DNA of 64,000 bases, taken from assembly GCF_000003815.2 (NCBI RefSeq), contig NC_049994.1, positions 16,873,280-16,937,279 of the forward strand, read 5' to 3'. Shown piece after piece: positions 56,201 to 64,000 of this stretch. Under the pieces are notes generated by a model, which ran no database searches, was not told where the DNA came from, and saw only the letters and a program-made list of their open reading frames with translations. The translations under genes were made by a program, and so were the position numbers. Position 1 is the stretch's first letter. Each line of letters begins with the position of its first letter. This DNA is from Branchiostoma floridae (taxonomy: Eukaryota > Chordata > Leptocardii > Amphioxiformes > Branchiostomatidae).

Positions 56201-59200
56201 TTCTTTTTTGTCAAAATTACTTTCTAAACATTACTGTGTTTATTTTAGATCAGTTTATGCTGCATTTAATACTTGATAGAGTATTGCTAATGTTAATGAC
56301 ATACCTATGGGTCCAACAGGTCCGGGGTGCCCCTTTTCACCTCTCTGTCCCGCTTCACCCGATTCACCTCTTTCACCTTGGGGACCTTGGATTCCTTTGG
56401 AGAAAGGGTAAAAAAAAATCATGCTGTTGGCGACCTTGTAGGTCACCAATAGAAAACAGGTTTAATAGCTTATAGCATTTAATTCATTATGAGTCATTTC
56501 AGGGGCCTCCTGAGTTATATCATATTCTTTAGTAGCGTTTGATAATCTACCCGTAACGTTATCTCTACAACTGAACATATCTTGTCACTTCTAAAGCTGA
56601 GGAGGGCGTTAGCAACGTGGCTTGTATCATAGATTATTAGTACCATTGTTATGGAGACAAACTAGTCTTGCAGTTTGTTATTTTTTCGCTAGATAGCGCT
56701 CTCAGTAAAGGATGTTTACCTCACAGAGCTTCATTTTCTCACCATCATTTGATTGCTAGCTGGAGTGTCTTACTAGTCTTACAGTTTTGGTCTATTTCGC
56801 CAGATGGCGCTCCCGATGAAGGCGGTTAGATCACAGGGCTTTATTTCCTCACCTGGCATTCCCATAGCTCCAGTGGCTCCTCTTAGTCCTGGCAAGCCGG
56901 GCTGTCCGATTGGTCCTACAGGGCCAGGATCACCTTCAAGAAAACATACAAGGATCTTTATGTACACGGGCAAGATTTGGCATGGAAACTAGACTAGCAA
57001 GCGCAAAGTACGTTTTAGATTTGTTGGTAATTGTCATTTTATGATACAAGATTGAGCAACATTAATGCCATAGAGCGTTATAAATGAATGGATGAACTTT
57101 ATTGCTCGACAATTGTACAGGACACAACGTATGGCAACAGCTACTTAACTACAAACAGATACAGAACAACAAAATATCATCAATAACATTATAAGGTTTC
57201 CAGTAGTCATGTGTGAATGATCTGGTCTCGCATTTAGAATAATGTACATATATATTGACCTTGTTATGCGTACTAGTATGTGTGCATGTATGTATCTAAG
57301 ATATTTTGGACCTATCCCGTGTCACTGATAGTTTAATCATTATGACACTCGTAACGCGTTATAGTTTCTTTCTCTTTCACCCAACAGCCCACCCTACAGG
57401 GCAGACAGATATCACCAACATCAACAGCTAGAGTAATGCTGAATCAAAGACGTCAAAACTTTCCTTCGGTTTACCATTAGCAATAACAGACCTTTTTCTC
57501 CCATAGGCCCTTGCGGCCCTGGAAGTCCCGGATGTCCCTTTGGTCCCGGGTTTCCCTGCTCTCCATTTTCACCCTGAAAGGTGGAGACATTCCATAAATT
57601 CCACACATTCGACACTAACATCTTCTTCATGTTTGCCAGTTTGGTGAATCAAGACATCTAAAGAAACGAAGAAGTCAGACAAGGATGTTCATTAATTAGA
57701 AAGGACACGGAAGTTTCGTCTGAAAATTTTACCTCCGCTTAAATTAGATCCTGTGTATCTTCAAGATACTCATTAAGAGGAAATGACAGCGGCTTTAAGT
57801 TGGATTCTGTGTATCTTCGGAAGTTTTAGTCTCTAACATATGCATACTTCCACCTGGCCGATTAGTCATTTGGCCAAGTTAGAAATAATAGCCTAGTAGG
57901 AGTTCATTGGCCTAGGAGTGAACTTGCCGGCCGACGGATAGCTGGATAGACGGTAAAAGACTGACTGAAATTCCATGGAAACTTATTTGTTGGCCAAAAT
58001 CTTCTCTTGTCTTTTTTTATCCGGCTGACGCGGATGCCTGGAGACTAGAGAGTTTAAAAAACTGTAACACATACCATCGGACCGGGTCTCATTAAGAAGA
58101 AAGGGCACGGAAGTTTTGTCACCAAACTTTACAGCGGCGTTAAGTTGTATCCTGTGTATCTTCGGAAGTCTTAGTCTCTACCAGACTGCCGAATGATACT
58201 TTGGCCAAGTTAGGAATAAAAGTCTAAGAGTTAATTGGCCTAGGAGTGAACTGTCCGGCCGGCGAACTATTTGTTCCTATTTGGCCAAAGCCTTCTCCTT
58301 TTTTCCATTCAGTTGACAAGTTAAGAAACTGTAACACGTACCATTTGACCGGGGCTCATTAAGAAGAAAGGAACACGAAAGTTTTGTCTGAGAACTTAAC
58401 AGTGGCGGTAATTTGGATCCTGTGTATCTATTATGGAAGTTTAAGGAACTGTACCCCGTACCATTAGACCGGGGCTCCCTCTAGCTCCGGGCGGGCCTCT
58501 CGGGCCGGGTGGGCCGGCGGGTCCTGCTGGTCCCGGGGGGCACGGCGGGCGGGTAGGTTCCTCTTCCGACTCTTCTGCAAAGCAACGTATAAGAAGCCGT
58601 CAACGATACATGGTCACAGTATCATAGTAGTCACACGCTATACTTGAACGTTTTTTCATCATTAAACGTAGGTTGTCCTTCAGTTCATCCTTTGAGAGAT
58701 GACACCATCCTTAAACGAAAATCATCCTTATAAAAAAGTTATCCTTATGAGTGGGGTTCCATTCCAGTGTGTACAAATGCTTGCGGTTACGCCCAAAGGC
58801 CGTTTATCGCTTTTTAAACAAAGCGGAATACACACAAAAGTGTGCTCCCATATAGGACAATGATACGGGTAGTTTTAGAGTCAATAGTCTATACACATTA
58901 CAAACAGTATCATTAACTTTGCACGTATCTAAACAATAATATACCTTTCTACTATTTGTACACTTGGTCCATGACCATCACTTAAAAGACGTTAAGAAAC
59001 AAGAAATTTATTTACCCGAGGATCGTCTTCTACCTCTTCTTCTTGACACCCATCCCTTAGAAGTGGCTAGAATAAGAAAGCAAAGTTAGTATAGTTACGT
59101 ACAGATATATATTATTATATATCTTCCTTGTTACAACATGTGAAACACGCTGTAATGTACGATTTTTTCCTGGACGACAGAGAAAATAAGAATTAGAAGT

Positions 59201-59335
59201 CTTCGTGATAAAAAAGGGAAAATAATGTCGTCTTTGATGAAAGAAAACACCTTAAGACGAATCATTCTCACCTATAGACTCTGTGACAAGAAGAAACAGC
59301 ACGACGGCGAGAACCACGGATTGTGTCGCTGCCAT
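53015..59335 (-). CDS. Short-chain collagen with type IV-like NC1 domain, 495 aa
   Basis: Thirteen exons join in phase: 59272-59335, 59016-59066, 58462-58574, 57492-57573, 56853-56933, 56305-56394, 56117-56170, 55884-55988, 55511-55582, 55194-55295, 54462-54620, 53625-53908, 53015-53245. The product has a leader (1-21), a basic segment ([10 protein letters not shown]), an acidic EESEEE and CPPGP, then Gly-X-Y repeats from residue 53 to about 246, a short linker (about 247-272), and a C-terminal NC1 domain of about 220 residues in two C4 halves. Type IV collagens have about 1400 residues of helix; here there are only about 190. That matches the spongin short-chain collagen family, known as an invertebrate relative of type IV. 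It is expected to be a secreted trimeric matrix protein. Most helix exons start with a split Gly codon. Collagen-type reading is certain; family placement is strong from the NC1 motifs. Confidence 0.92.
53625..53908 (-). CDS. Collagen exon 12: NC1 middle
   Basis: [50 protein letters not shown], then [18 protein letters not shown]. The SCL, VSRC-x-VC and second HSQ-CP-GYSF signatures mark the junction of the two C4 halves. The last donor is GTTCGT, less usual. Confidence 0.9.
53990..54190 (+). mobile_element. SINE fragment with polymerase III B box
   Basis: GGTTCGAGCCC (54003-54013) is a canonical B box, followed by the SINE-like body TGAGGACATAAAGCCGGGGG, TCTCGTAT, GTGCACGTAAAGGAACTCAA. The A box side is truncated. 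It lies in the collagen intron between exons 11 and 12, antisense. Confidence 0.65.
54462..54620 (-). CDS. Collagen exon 11: first half of NC1
   Basis: [19 protein letters not shown], then [15 protein letters not shown]-x3-P-x-CP-x-G...GYSL is the opening signature of a C4 subdomain. The canonical CPSG is CPCG here, adding a cysteine. Confidence 0.9.
54742..54788. mobile_element. 29-base palindrome between 9-base direct repeats
   Basis: GCCTGACCC (54742-54750) and again GCCTGACCC (54780-54788) flank AAGGAGCTTTTATC-A-GATAAAAGCTCCTT, a perfect palindrome with one central base. This is the signature of a minimal insertion with a 9-base target duplication. Collagen intron 10. Confidence 0.75.
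55194..55295 (-). CDS. Collagen exon 10: end of helix and linker
   Basis: [19 protein letters not shown], then [15 protein letters not shown]. The helix stops at SPGK. The linker contains an N-linked site (NTS). Confidence 0.85.
55884..55988 (-). CDS. Collagen exon 8: helix with glycosylation/Cys interruption
   Basis: [19 protein letters not shown], then [16 protein letters not shown]. The Gly-X-Y pattern breaks at G-NCTV-G, which holds an N-linked sequon and a cysteine. Such interruptions are typical of type IV-like helices. Confidence 0.88.
57081..57125 (-). mobile_element. LINE-like 3' tail
   Basis: On the minus strand GTCGAGCAATAAAGTTCATC followed by CATTCATTTA. Same design as the other tails; collagen intron. 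Confidence 0.5.
57690..58485. repeat. Three-copy tandem array including collagen exon 3 edge
   Basis: Units begin near 57700, 58091 and 58358. Each has GGAC/GCACGGAAGTTT-GTC, (A/C)AGYGGC, GATCCTGTGTATCT or TTGTATCCTGTGTATC. The longer two also share GGCCAAGTTAG, GCCTAGGAGTGAACT, CCGGCCG and TTGGCCAAA. Each unit ends in a copy of the exon 3 terminus: TACCATCGGACCGGGTCTC (58072-58090), TACCATTTGACCGGGGCTC (58339-58357) and the true TACCATTAGACCGGGGCTC (58459-58477). Confidence 0.85.
58462..58574 (-). CDS. Collagen exon 3: start of triple helix
   Basis: Acceptor GCTTTGCAG, then [18 protein letters not shown] and [18 protein letters not shown]. The cysteine just before the first triplet could link chains. 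Donor GTACGG is weak; better decoy donors lie in the duplicated intron (see 57690-58485). Confidence 0.85.
59272..59335 (-). CDS. Collagen exon 1: signal peptide
   Basis: [20 protein letters not shown]: hydrophobic leader, donor GTGAGA, phase 1. ATG chosen because it is the only Met before the hydrophobic core and lies 67 bases from a TATA-like box. Confidence 0.85.
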
Positions 59336-59401
59336 TTTTCTCTAAGATGTGTGTCTTCGAGAAACTTAAAAACTTGACACTTTTGGTCAACGTTTTCGGT
59401 C

Positions 59402-59409
59402 TATATATA
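59402..59409 (-). promoter_or_regulatory. TATA-like box, collagen gene
   Basis: TATATATA 67 bases upstream of the ATG, in AAGTATATATAGACC on the minus strand. It would place the transcription start near 59375 and leave a 5' UTR of about 40 bases. Confidence 0.45.
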
Positions 59410-60177
59410 CTTTCCGTAAACCTATGTGGGCGTGCTCCATTTGGGTGTTGGTCGAAGAAATCTTACGTCAGATTATTAAAATGAGGAAGTTTGGGTTAAG
59501 GCGTTGGTTGGAGAATGCTTCCTTTCATTTCTGTCTTAGATAGCGATAGAGACGATGGCCTTATATGACCAGAGAGGCCATGATGTCATCGGTTAATTTT
59601 GGAAAATCAGTCATTGTCATGATACAGCAACTTACAATGACGTATTCACGATCTCCTCTGGAAAGTTAAGGAAAAACGTCTGTTGCATGATATCTACTTT
59701 TTTTAATTGTTTGGTAGTGTCTTTAAAGTTATTCAAAGCTTTGACATAAGGCTCAGAAAGAAAACCAGTGGGTGCTTTTGTAACACTACAAGGGGCTCAT
59801 TAGAATCTTGACGTCACAACAAATGAATACTAGTTAAGCTTTCCTGAGACATTCAATACTTTTCCTTTGCTAACTTCATTTCTAGCAAAATAGTTTGATC
59901 TTTCTTGTTAATTTTGTTTCGCATTTTGCTAGATGACAACATTACCGACATAATACCGAAATCTGCGCGAAAACTGATTTTAAGACAATTTTGTTTAAAA
60001 CATCCCAACCTACGCTGTAAGTACTCATTCTGTGTCATCCACCCACGTTTTGTACTTAAGTTTTCTCACACGTGGTCTTTTCACTATGGCAGGCGTCATA
60101 TGTCAAGGGGTCACAACTGTAACGAGATAGTCAGGAGGAGCATCCGGCATGCCTCGGGGCATAAGATGACGGCTTGG
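59410..60177. other. Collagen upstream region, no gene
   Basis: Non-coding-looking up to the assembly gap. No further promoter motif claimed. Confidence 0.4.
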
Positions 60178-60277
60178 NNNNNNNNNNNNNNNNNNNNNNN
60201 NNNNNNNNNNNNNNNNNNNNNNNNNNNNNNNNNNNNNNNNNNNNNNNNNNNNNNNNNNNNNNNNNNNNNNNNNNNNN
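60178..60277. other. Assembly gap, 100 N
   Basis: Exactly 100 N, the usual placeholder for a gap of unknown size. Frames drawn across it are meaningless. Confidence 0.99.
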
Positions 60278-60354
60278 GCTCCTCGTAATTTAGAGCTCGC
60301 AGACTCGTCGTCCGATCGATTTTCGCTACATGTGAGGGGTGTATTACTATAGAC

Positions 60355-61776
60355 CAATTTTCCAGATTCATGTCACTCGAAAGTCCTTTGTCAGCTGAAG
60401 TCAACCCCCCCACACTCCCCTATGCGCAACAATGTTCTGTAACGATGAACGTATCAAAGTTGTTCGTGTGGTTTATCATAATGGTACAAAGGCCCTTGGT
60501 GGTAAAGAAGTTAATATTTCAGAATAACCTACAACATGTCAGAGTCACAAGCCATTCCCTTGACCTCAGCCATCCCGCCCCCATAATGACCACAAGGATG
60601 TTTGGGGGGTTTATGTTAATGCAGTTACCAGGGCGCTTACTGTGACTTTTTTCAATGACTACACAGCGGCCTATTCAGCACTGTTACTACGTCATAGTCA
60701 TCCCACGATTTCAAGTGGCATCCATCACTCTTCTTTGTACTCTGAGAAACTGCACAAGTTACGGCATGGCACTAACACTCTCATATGTTATTTGACGACG
60801 TGTGCATGTACGACATGTGACAAGATCCTTTGTGTGACATGTCGAAAGGCACAGCAAGTTACTAGACCCGTAATTTGACAACTTGATGGCGAAAGGTACG
60901 ACCAGGCACTGAATCCGTTGTTTATTTGTGACTTGTCCTGGTACATGGTACGGTGCGCTTATTTTGTGTCAAATGCCGTGACTAGTGCTGTACCACCCCC
61001 GATCTCGAAGTCTCCTAATGGCCCAGAGTCCACAAGGCTTAACAAAGTGGTTACATGTATTTGCCAACTTTGGGGAAATTACTTAGAGTGGACATGATAG
61101 GGTGGATTGGACGAGATTTAATGTAACAGTATAAAAGATTTGTCCTTGTCCCTGGAGGTGAAGGGACTAGGTAGGTAGGTATGTAGTAGGTATAAAAGAA
61201 ACACATTTTCCGTTACGTTTCTCCAGAGGCCTTAGTTCATCGAAGTCAATCCACCCCACCCCACCCCTGCGTAACAATCTTATGTTACGATGAGCTTATC
61301 AATGACGTCTGTTTGGACTATCTAAATCTAGATACCATATTGTTACAAGCGTAGGAAATGTCCTAGGTGGTAAAGAGGTAAATATTCAAGAATAATGTAC
61401 ATCTTGTCATAGTCACAAACTATTCCCTTTGACCTCAAACACCCCCGCCCTCATAATGACCACAAGTATGTTTGAGGGGTTTATCTTAATGTAGTTACCA
61501 GGGTGTTTACACAGCGGCCCACTGCTATTCAGTACTGTTACTACATCATCGTCATCCCACGAAACGAACGAAGATTTATTTTTAGATGATGATCACAAGG
61601 CAGAGTGGCACGGTGAAAAATCTGTGAACATATAGCTTCCAGTCCTTGCGTCTCTCTCTCTGTCTATCTGTGTGTGTGAATGTGCGTGTGTGTGTATTTG
61701 TGTATGTGTGTGTGTGTGTGTGTGTGTGTCTGCCTCCTCCTCTCTCTCTGTCTCTAGCTCTGTCTCTCTCTCTGTG

Positions 61777-61809
<33 letters not shown>

Positions 61810-61890
61810 CTCTCTCTCTCTCTCTCTATCTCCATCTCTTTATATTCCTTACCTTTCCGAGAAACTGCACGAATTTTGCGGAATCAACCA
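60355..61890 (+). repeat. Two-copy duplication, about 850-base period
   Basis: Copy 1 (60355-60770) and copy 2 (61207-61560, resuming near 61855) share GAAGTCAA-CC-CCC, TGTTACGATGA or GTAACGATGA, GGTGGTAAAGA-GT, TTCAGAATAA-GTACA, CCTCATAATGACCACAAG, GTAGTTACCAGGG, TTCAG-ACTGTTACTAC and GAGAAACTGCAC. Copy 2 is opened by the GT/CT microsatellite. Confidence 0.8.
61640..61850 (+). repeat. CT/GT compound microsatellite
   Basis: (CT)n, (GT)n, (CT)n blocks over about 200 bases. Open frames here are artefacts. Confidence 0.95.
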
Positions 61891-61900
61891 AATGTAAGCC

Positions 61901-62520
61901 CACATAGTAAGCCCACATATGGACCCGTGCTCCGGACATCAGACGCCTGCACTGACATTGATGTGGAACAGCTTTCCCCAATGAGAATCAAGCCAAACGG
62001 CTAAAACTTTTTATGTCGTCATGAGTGGTTGAGTTGATTAGAATGTCGCGAATGTTCGTACACTGCCAAATCTGTTCTCTTTCAAATAGATGGTTAGACT
62101 GTGTTGGTCTGTACTGTTTAAACTTGATAGAAATAAATTGTTCTTTAACCACTGTAAAGAACAAAAGTTTATCTTAAATCAGAAGAAAGACAATTTCTCT
62201 TCCAATCTGGGGATTGACGAGTTATATCGCCCGAATAAACATCCAGGTAATAAGATATGCCATAAAGAAGTAACTCAAGCAACTTGATATGGTTTAAGAA
62301 ACAACCGGCCAATGCCTTACGTCAGTTACACTGACAATATCAACTGGGGGCTCTTGAGTCAAGGCCGTGGCATTTTTAGCTTAACTTTGACGGTCTTCGT
62401 CTAAATGTCTTAAAGTTTGCTCCAATCTCCTGAGAAAAGTGACACGTTCACACATCAGGACATTGATTTTTTCCTGGTTCAGGTAGCTCGGTCAGGGCTG
62501 TGTAATCGCAAAGCACACGG
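61901..62520. other. No gene recognised
   Basis: Short frames only; nothing supported. Confidence 0.4.
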
Positions 62521-62524
62521 GGTT

Positions 62525-62755
62525 AGTACAGAGATACTCTCCAAGCAGAGGTTAGGCTTCGGCTGTTTTTTTGACGTTTTTTTAGTCGCTTTTATCGGGC
62601 TTTCTATTTTGTCATTTTTCTTGAAGTACGCCAGGCAAAGTTAGTTTTAGACACAGCAAGATAAAAAAGAACAAAAATAGAAAGCCCGATAAAAACGACT
62701 AAAAAAACGTTAAAAACAGCCGAGCCTAACCTCTGCTTGGAGAGTAGTACAGAGA
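62525..62755. mobile_element. Foldback MITE upstream of the STEAP-like gene
   Basis: ACTCTCCAAGCAGAGGTTAG with GGCTTTCTATTTTTG-like inner arms mirrors CTAACCTCTGCTTGGAGAGT at the right end (62726-62745). A perfect 10-base target duplication AGTACAGAGA flanks it (62525-62534 and 62746-62755). Arms of about 80 bases, high identity, so probably recent. Confidence 0.85.
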
Positions 62756-63162
62756 GACCCCCTGTCAATTAGCAAATGCCTTCACTGACCGTAAGGCCCG
62801 CCCATCACTCCATATATGGTGAATTAAGAGAGAACGTCATTCTTTGAGAATGATAAATGTTGCAACAAAGGAGGATAAAACACCCAGCTGGAACTTAAAC
62901 AGTTGGACTCCGAGCCTTAAGTGAGGCCTATTCCTTCTGAGGCTCTTTGTTTTGTTTGAAGAAGGCGACGCTTGCAGAGAACCACCCTTGATTAATCAGT
63001 TACATTCACGTTTTATTGTGAAGACTACGAGGCTCGTCCACTTCGTGAAGGCTTCGGTTGGCAGGGACCGAGGCTTTTGTTGAGGACTCGATCTAGGGCA
63101 ATTTTGTTTTTGCGTCTTGGACCCTGCGCGTCATCTGCAGTTTTATTTCGTGGCTCGCAACG

Positions 63163-63390
63163 ATGGAGAAGGATTCGAAGACGATCAGTGGAGACACTGA
63201 GGTGAAGACGAAGGATGGTTTTCTTTTGAGCGAGGTCCAGGAGGGCAGTTCGAAGTCCTCCCGGCCGACCCTCGCCATCTTGGGGAGCGGCGACTACAGC
63301 CGGTCCTTGGCCGAGCGGCTGGTGCGGTCAGGGTTTCCCGTGGTGGTGGGCAGCAGGGACCCCGACCGGAATCGTCGACTCTTCCCGCAG
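63163..63390 (+). CDS. STEAP-like metalloreductase, first coding exon
   Basis: 76 codons from an ATG in AACGATGG context to a GTAAGG donor, phase 0. After a polar head of about 35 residues comes [20 protein letters not shown], then [20 protein letters not shown]. The G-x-G-D-x-x-R-S-L-A fingerprint followed by VVVGSR-P is the NADPH-binding Rossmann start of STEAP3/STEAP4-type ferric/cupric reductases, which pass electrons through FAD and haem across a six-helix membrane domain. Those later exons lie beyond the window, so the full enzyme is assumed, not seen. GC-rich and on the opposite strand to the other genes. Confidence 0.85.
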
Positions 63391-63745
63391 GTAAGGAACG
63401 AAAACAAAGTCTCTTTGAGGGCGCCAAAGGGTAGTGTTTATACGACTCCTTGGGCTCCATGAAAAATAAGAAGTTTGCCCAAATAAATTATGCATGATAT
63501 GCCAGAGGATAAGCCGGCGAAAGACGAGTTCAAACGCACATCGGCAACCCTGTCAGGTCAGTTGCTGACTCTTCTGGCAGGTAAAAATGCAAAGTCATTG
63601 TGAGAGCGCTAAACTAAAAGCGTAGACTGAGTAAGACTCCTTGAGCTACTTTGAAAGTAGAATAAGTTTGTCTAAAAAAGCTGCATTTTTGTAGAAGATT
63701 GGCCGACCAACGAGTAACACATTGACAACCCTGTTTGCTTGGATA
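63377..63745 (+). repeat. Tandem duplication across STEAP-like exon 1 donor
   Basis: Period 190 bases. GACTCTTC-x-GCAGGTAA occurs at 63377 (real exon end) and 63567. AAAG-C, AGNGCGC, ACGACTCCTTG/AAGACTCCTTG, ATAAG-AGTTTG-C and GGCAACCCTGT/GACAACCCTGT then follow in both. The second copy keeps a plausible donor GTAAAA. Confidence 0.8.
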
Positions 63746-64000
63746 GTTCCTCCTTCTATTTTTCACACGAGTCAAGAAATCTGGTAGAAATTAGTCAATG
63801 TCAACCAAGCTTATACAAGAGCAGACATGTGTATTCAATATGGGCAGATACGTGACCCACTGACAGTATTTTGGCCAAGTGGTGCCCTCGCAATGATTGA
63901 CAGTTGGTAAACATTTACTGCCTTCGCTTTAACAAGAAATTGACGTGTCCTTAGTCCTCAGAAAGTGACTGGAGAGAAATATAGTTACAATAACTTTTGG

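Noticed and set aside
59905-60413. Open frames running through the N-block (both strands)
   Set aside because: They exist only because the gap is read as X; the flanking pieces are unconnected.
61646-62004. Ser/Leu/Val/Cys-rich frames of 83 and 110 codons
   Set aside because: They are translations of the CT/GT microsatellite.
63183-63201. Hairpin TCAGTG-GAGA-CACTGA in STEAP-like exon 1, tempting as an iron-responsive element
   Set aside because: It lies in the coding sequence. An IRE needs a CAGUGN loop above a five-base stem with a C bulge; here CAGTG is in the stem.

Overview
This window is animal nuclear DNA. Genes are sparse and split into short GT..AG exons, and the rest is dense with transposon debris, microsatellites and local tandem duplications. 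I infer a cephalochordate (lancelet, Branchiostoma-like). The gene content fits: a STEAP-type metalloreductase exon together with a short collagen ending in a type IV-like NC1 domain. So does the style of the repeats: many small inverted-repeat elements, tRNA-type SINE fragments, and LINE tails ending in AATAAAG plus ATTC-type repeats. The species cannot be fixed by reading alone. There is one 100-N assembly gap at 60178-60277.

Layout. From 1 to 28 kb I see no gene I can stand behind. This part holds decayed DNA elements (5998-7791, 11541-11759, 22219-22449, 23398-25524), a fossil retrotransposon C-terminus (14001-14190), tandem duplications and two weak candidate exons. From 28 to 49.3 kb, three minus-strand genes for single-pass membrane proteins lie one after another. 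Gene A (28073-35651, 7 exons, 439 aa) has a signal peptide, a furin-like site and a long Tyr/Arg-rich tail. Gene B (42649-45656) has a Ser/Thr-rich ectodomain and a repetitive Pro/Asp/Arg/Tyr tail. Gene C (48973-49296, 107 aa) is a small leaderless one-pass protein, with a frameshifted copy of its last coding part next to it. From 53.0 to 59.3 kb lies a complete 13-exon minus-strand gene for a 495-aa short-chain collagen. It has a signal peptide, about 65 Gly-X-Y triplets and a C-terminal NC1 domain of the type IV/spongin kind. At 63163 a plus-strand gene begins, the first coding exon of a STEAP-like metalloreductase, and it runs off the window.

How the parts relate. The three membrane-protein genes and the collagen all belong to the cell surface or extracellular matrix, but nothing in the sequence ties them into one pathway. 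The STEAP-like gene is divergent from them and independent.

The most striking pattern is that short tandem duplications repeatedly include the edge of a coding exon: gene A exon 5, gene C, collagen exon 3 and STEAP exon 1. Each leaves a decoy splice site or pseudo-exon beside the real one. The short type IV-related collagen, with 13 rather than 12 NC1 cysteines and an N-glycosylation/cysteine interruption in its helix, is the most interesting gene.
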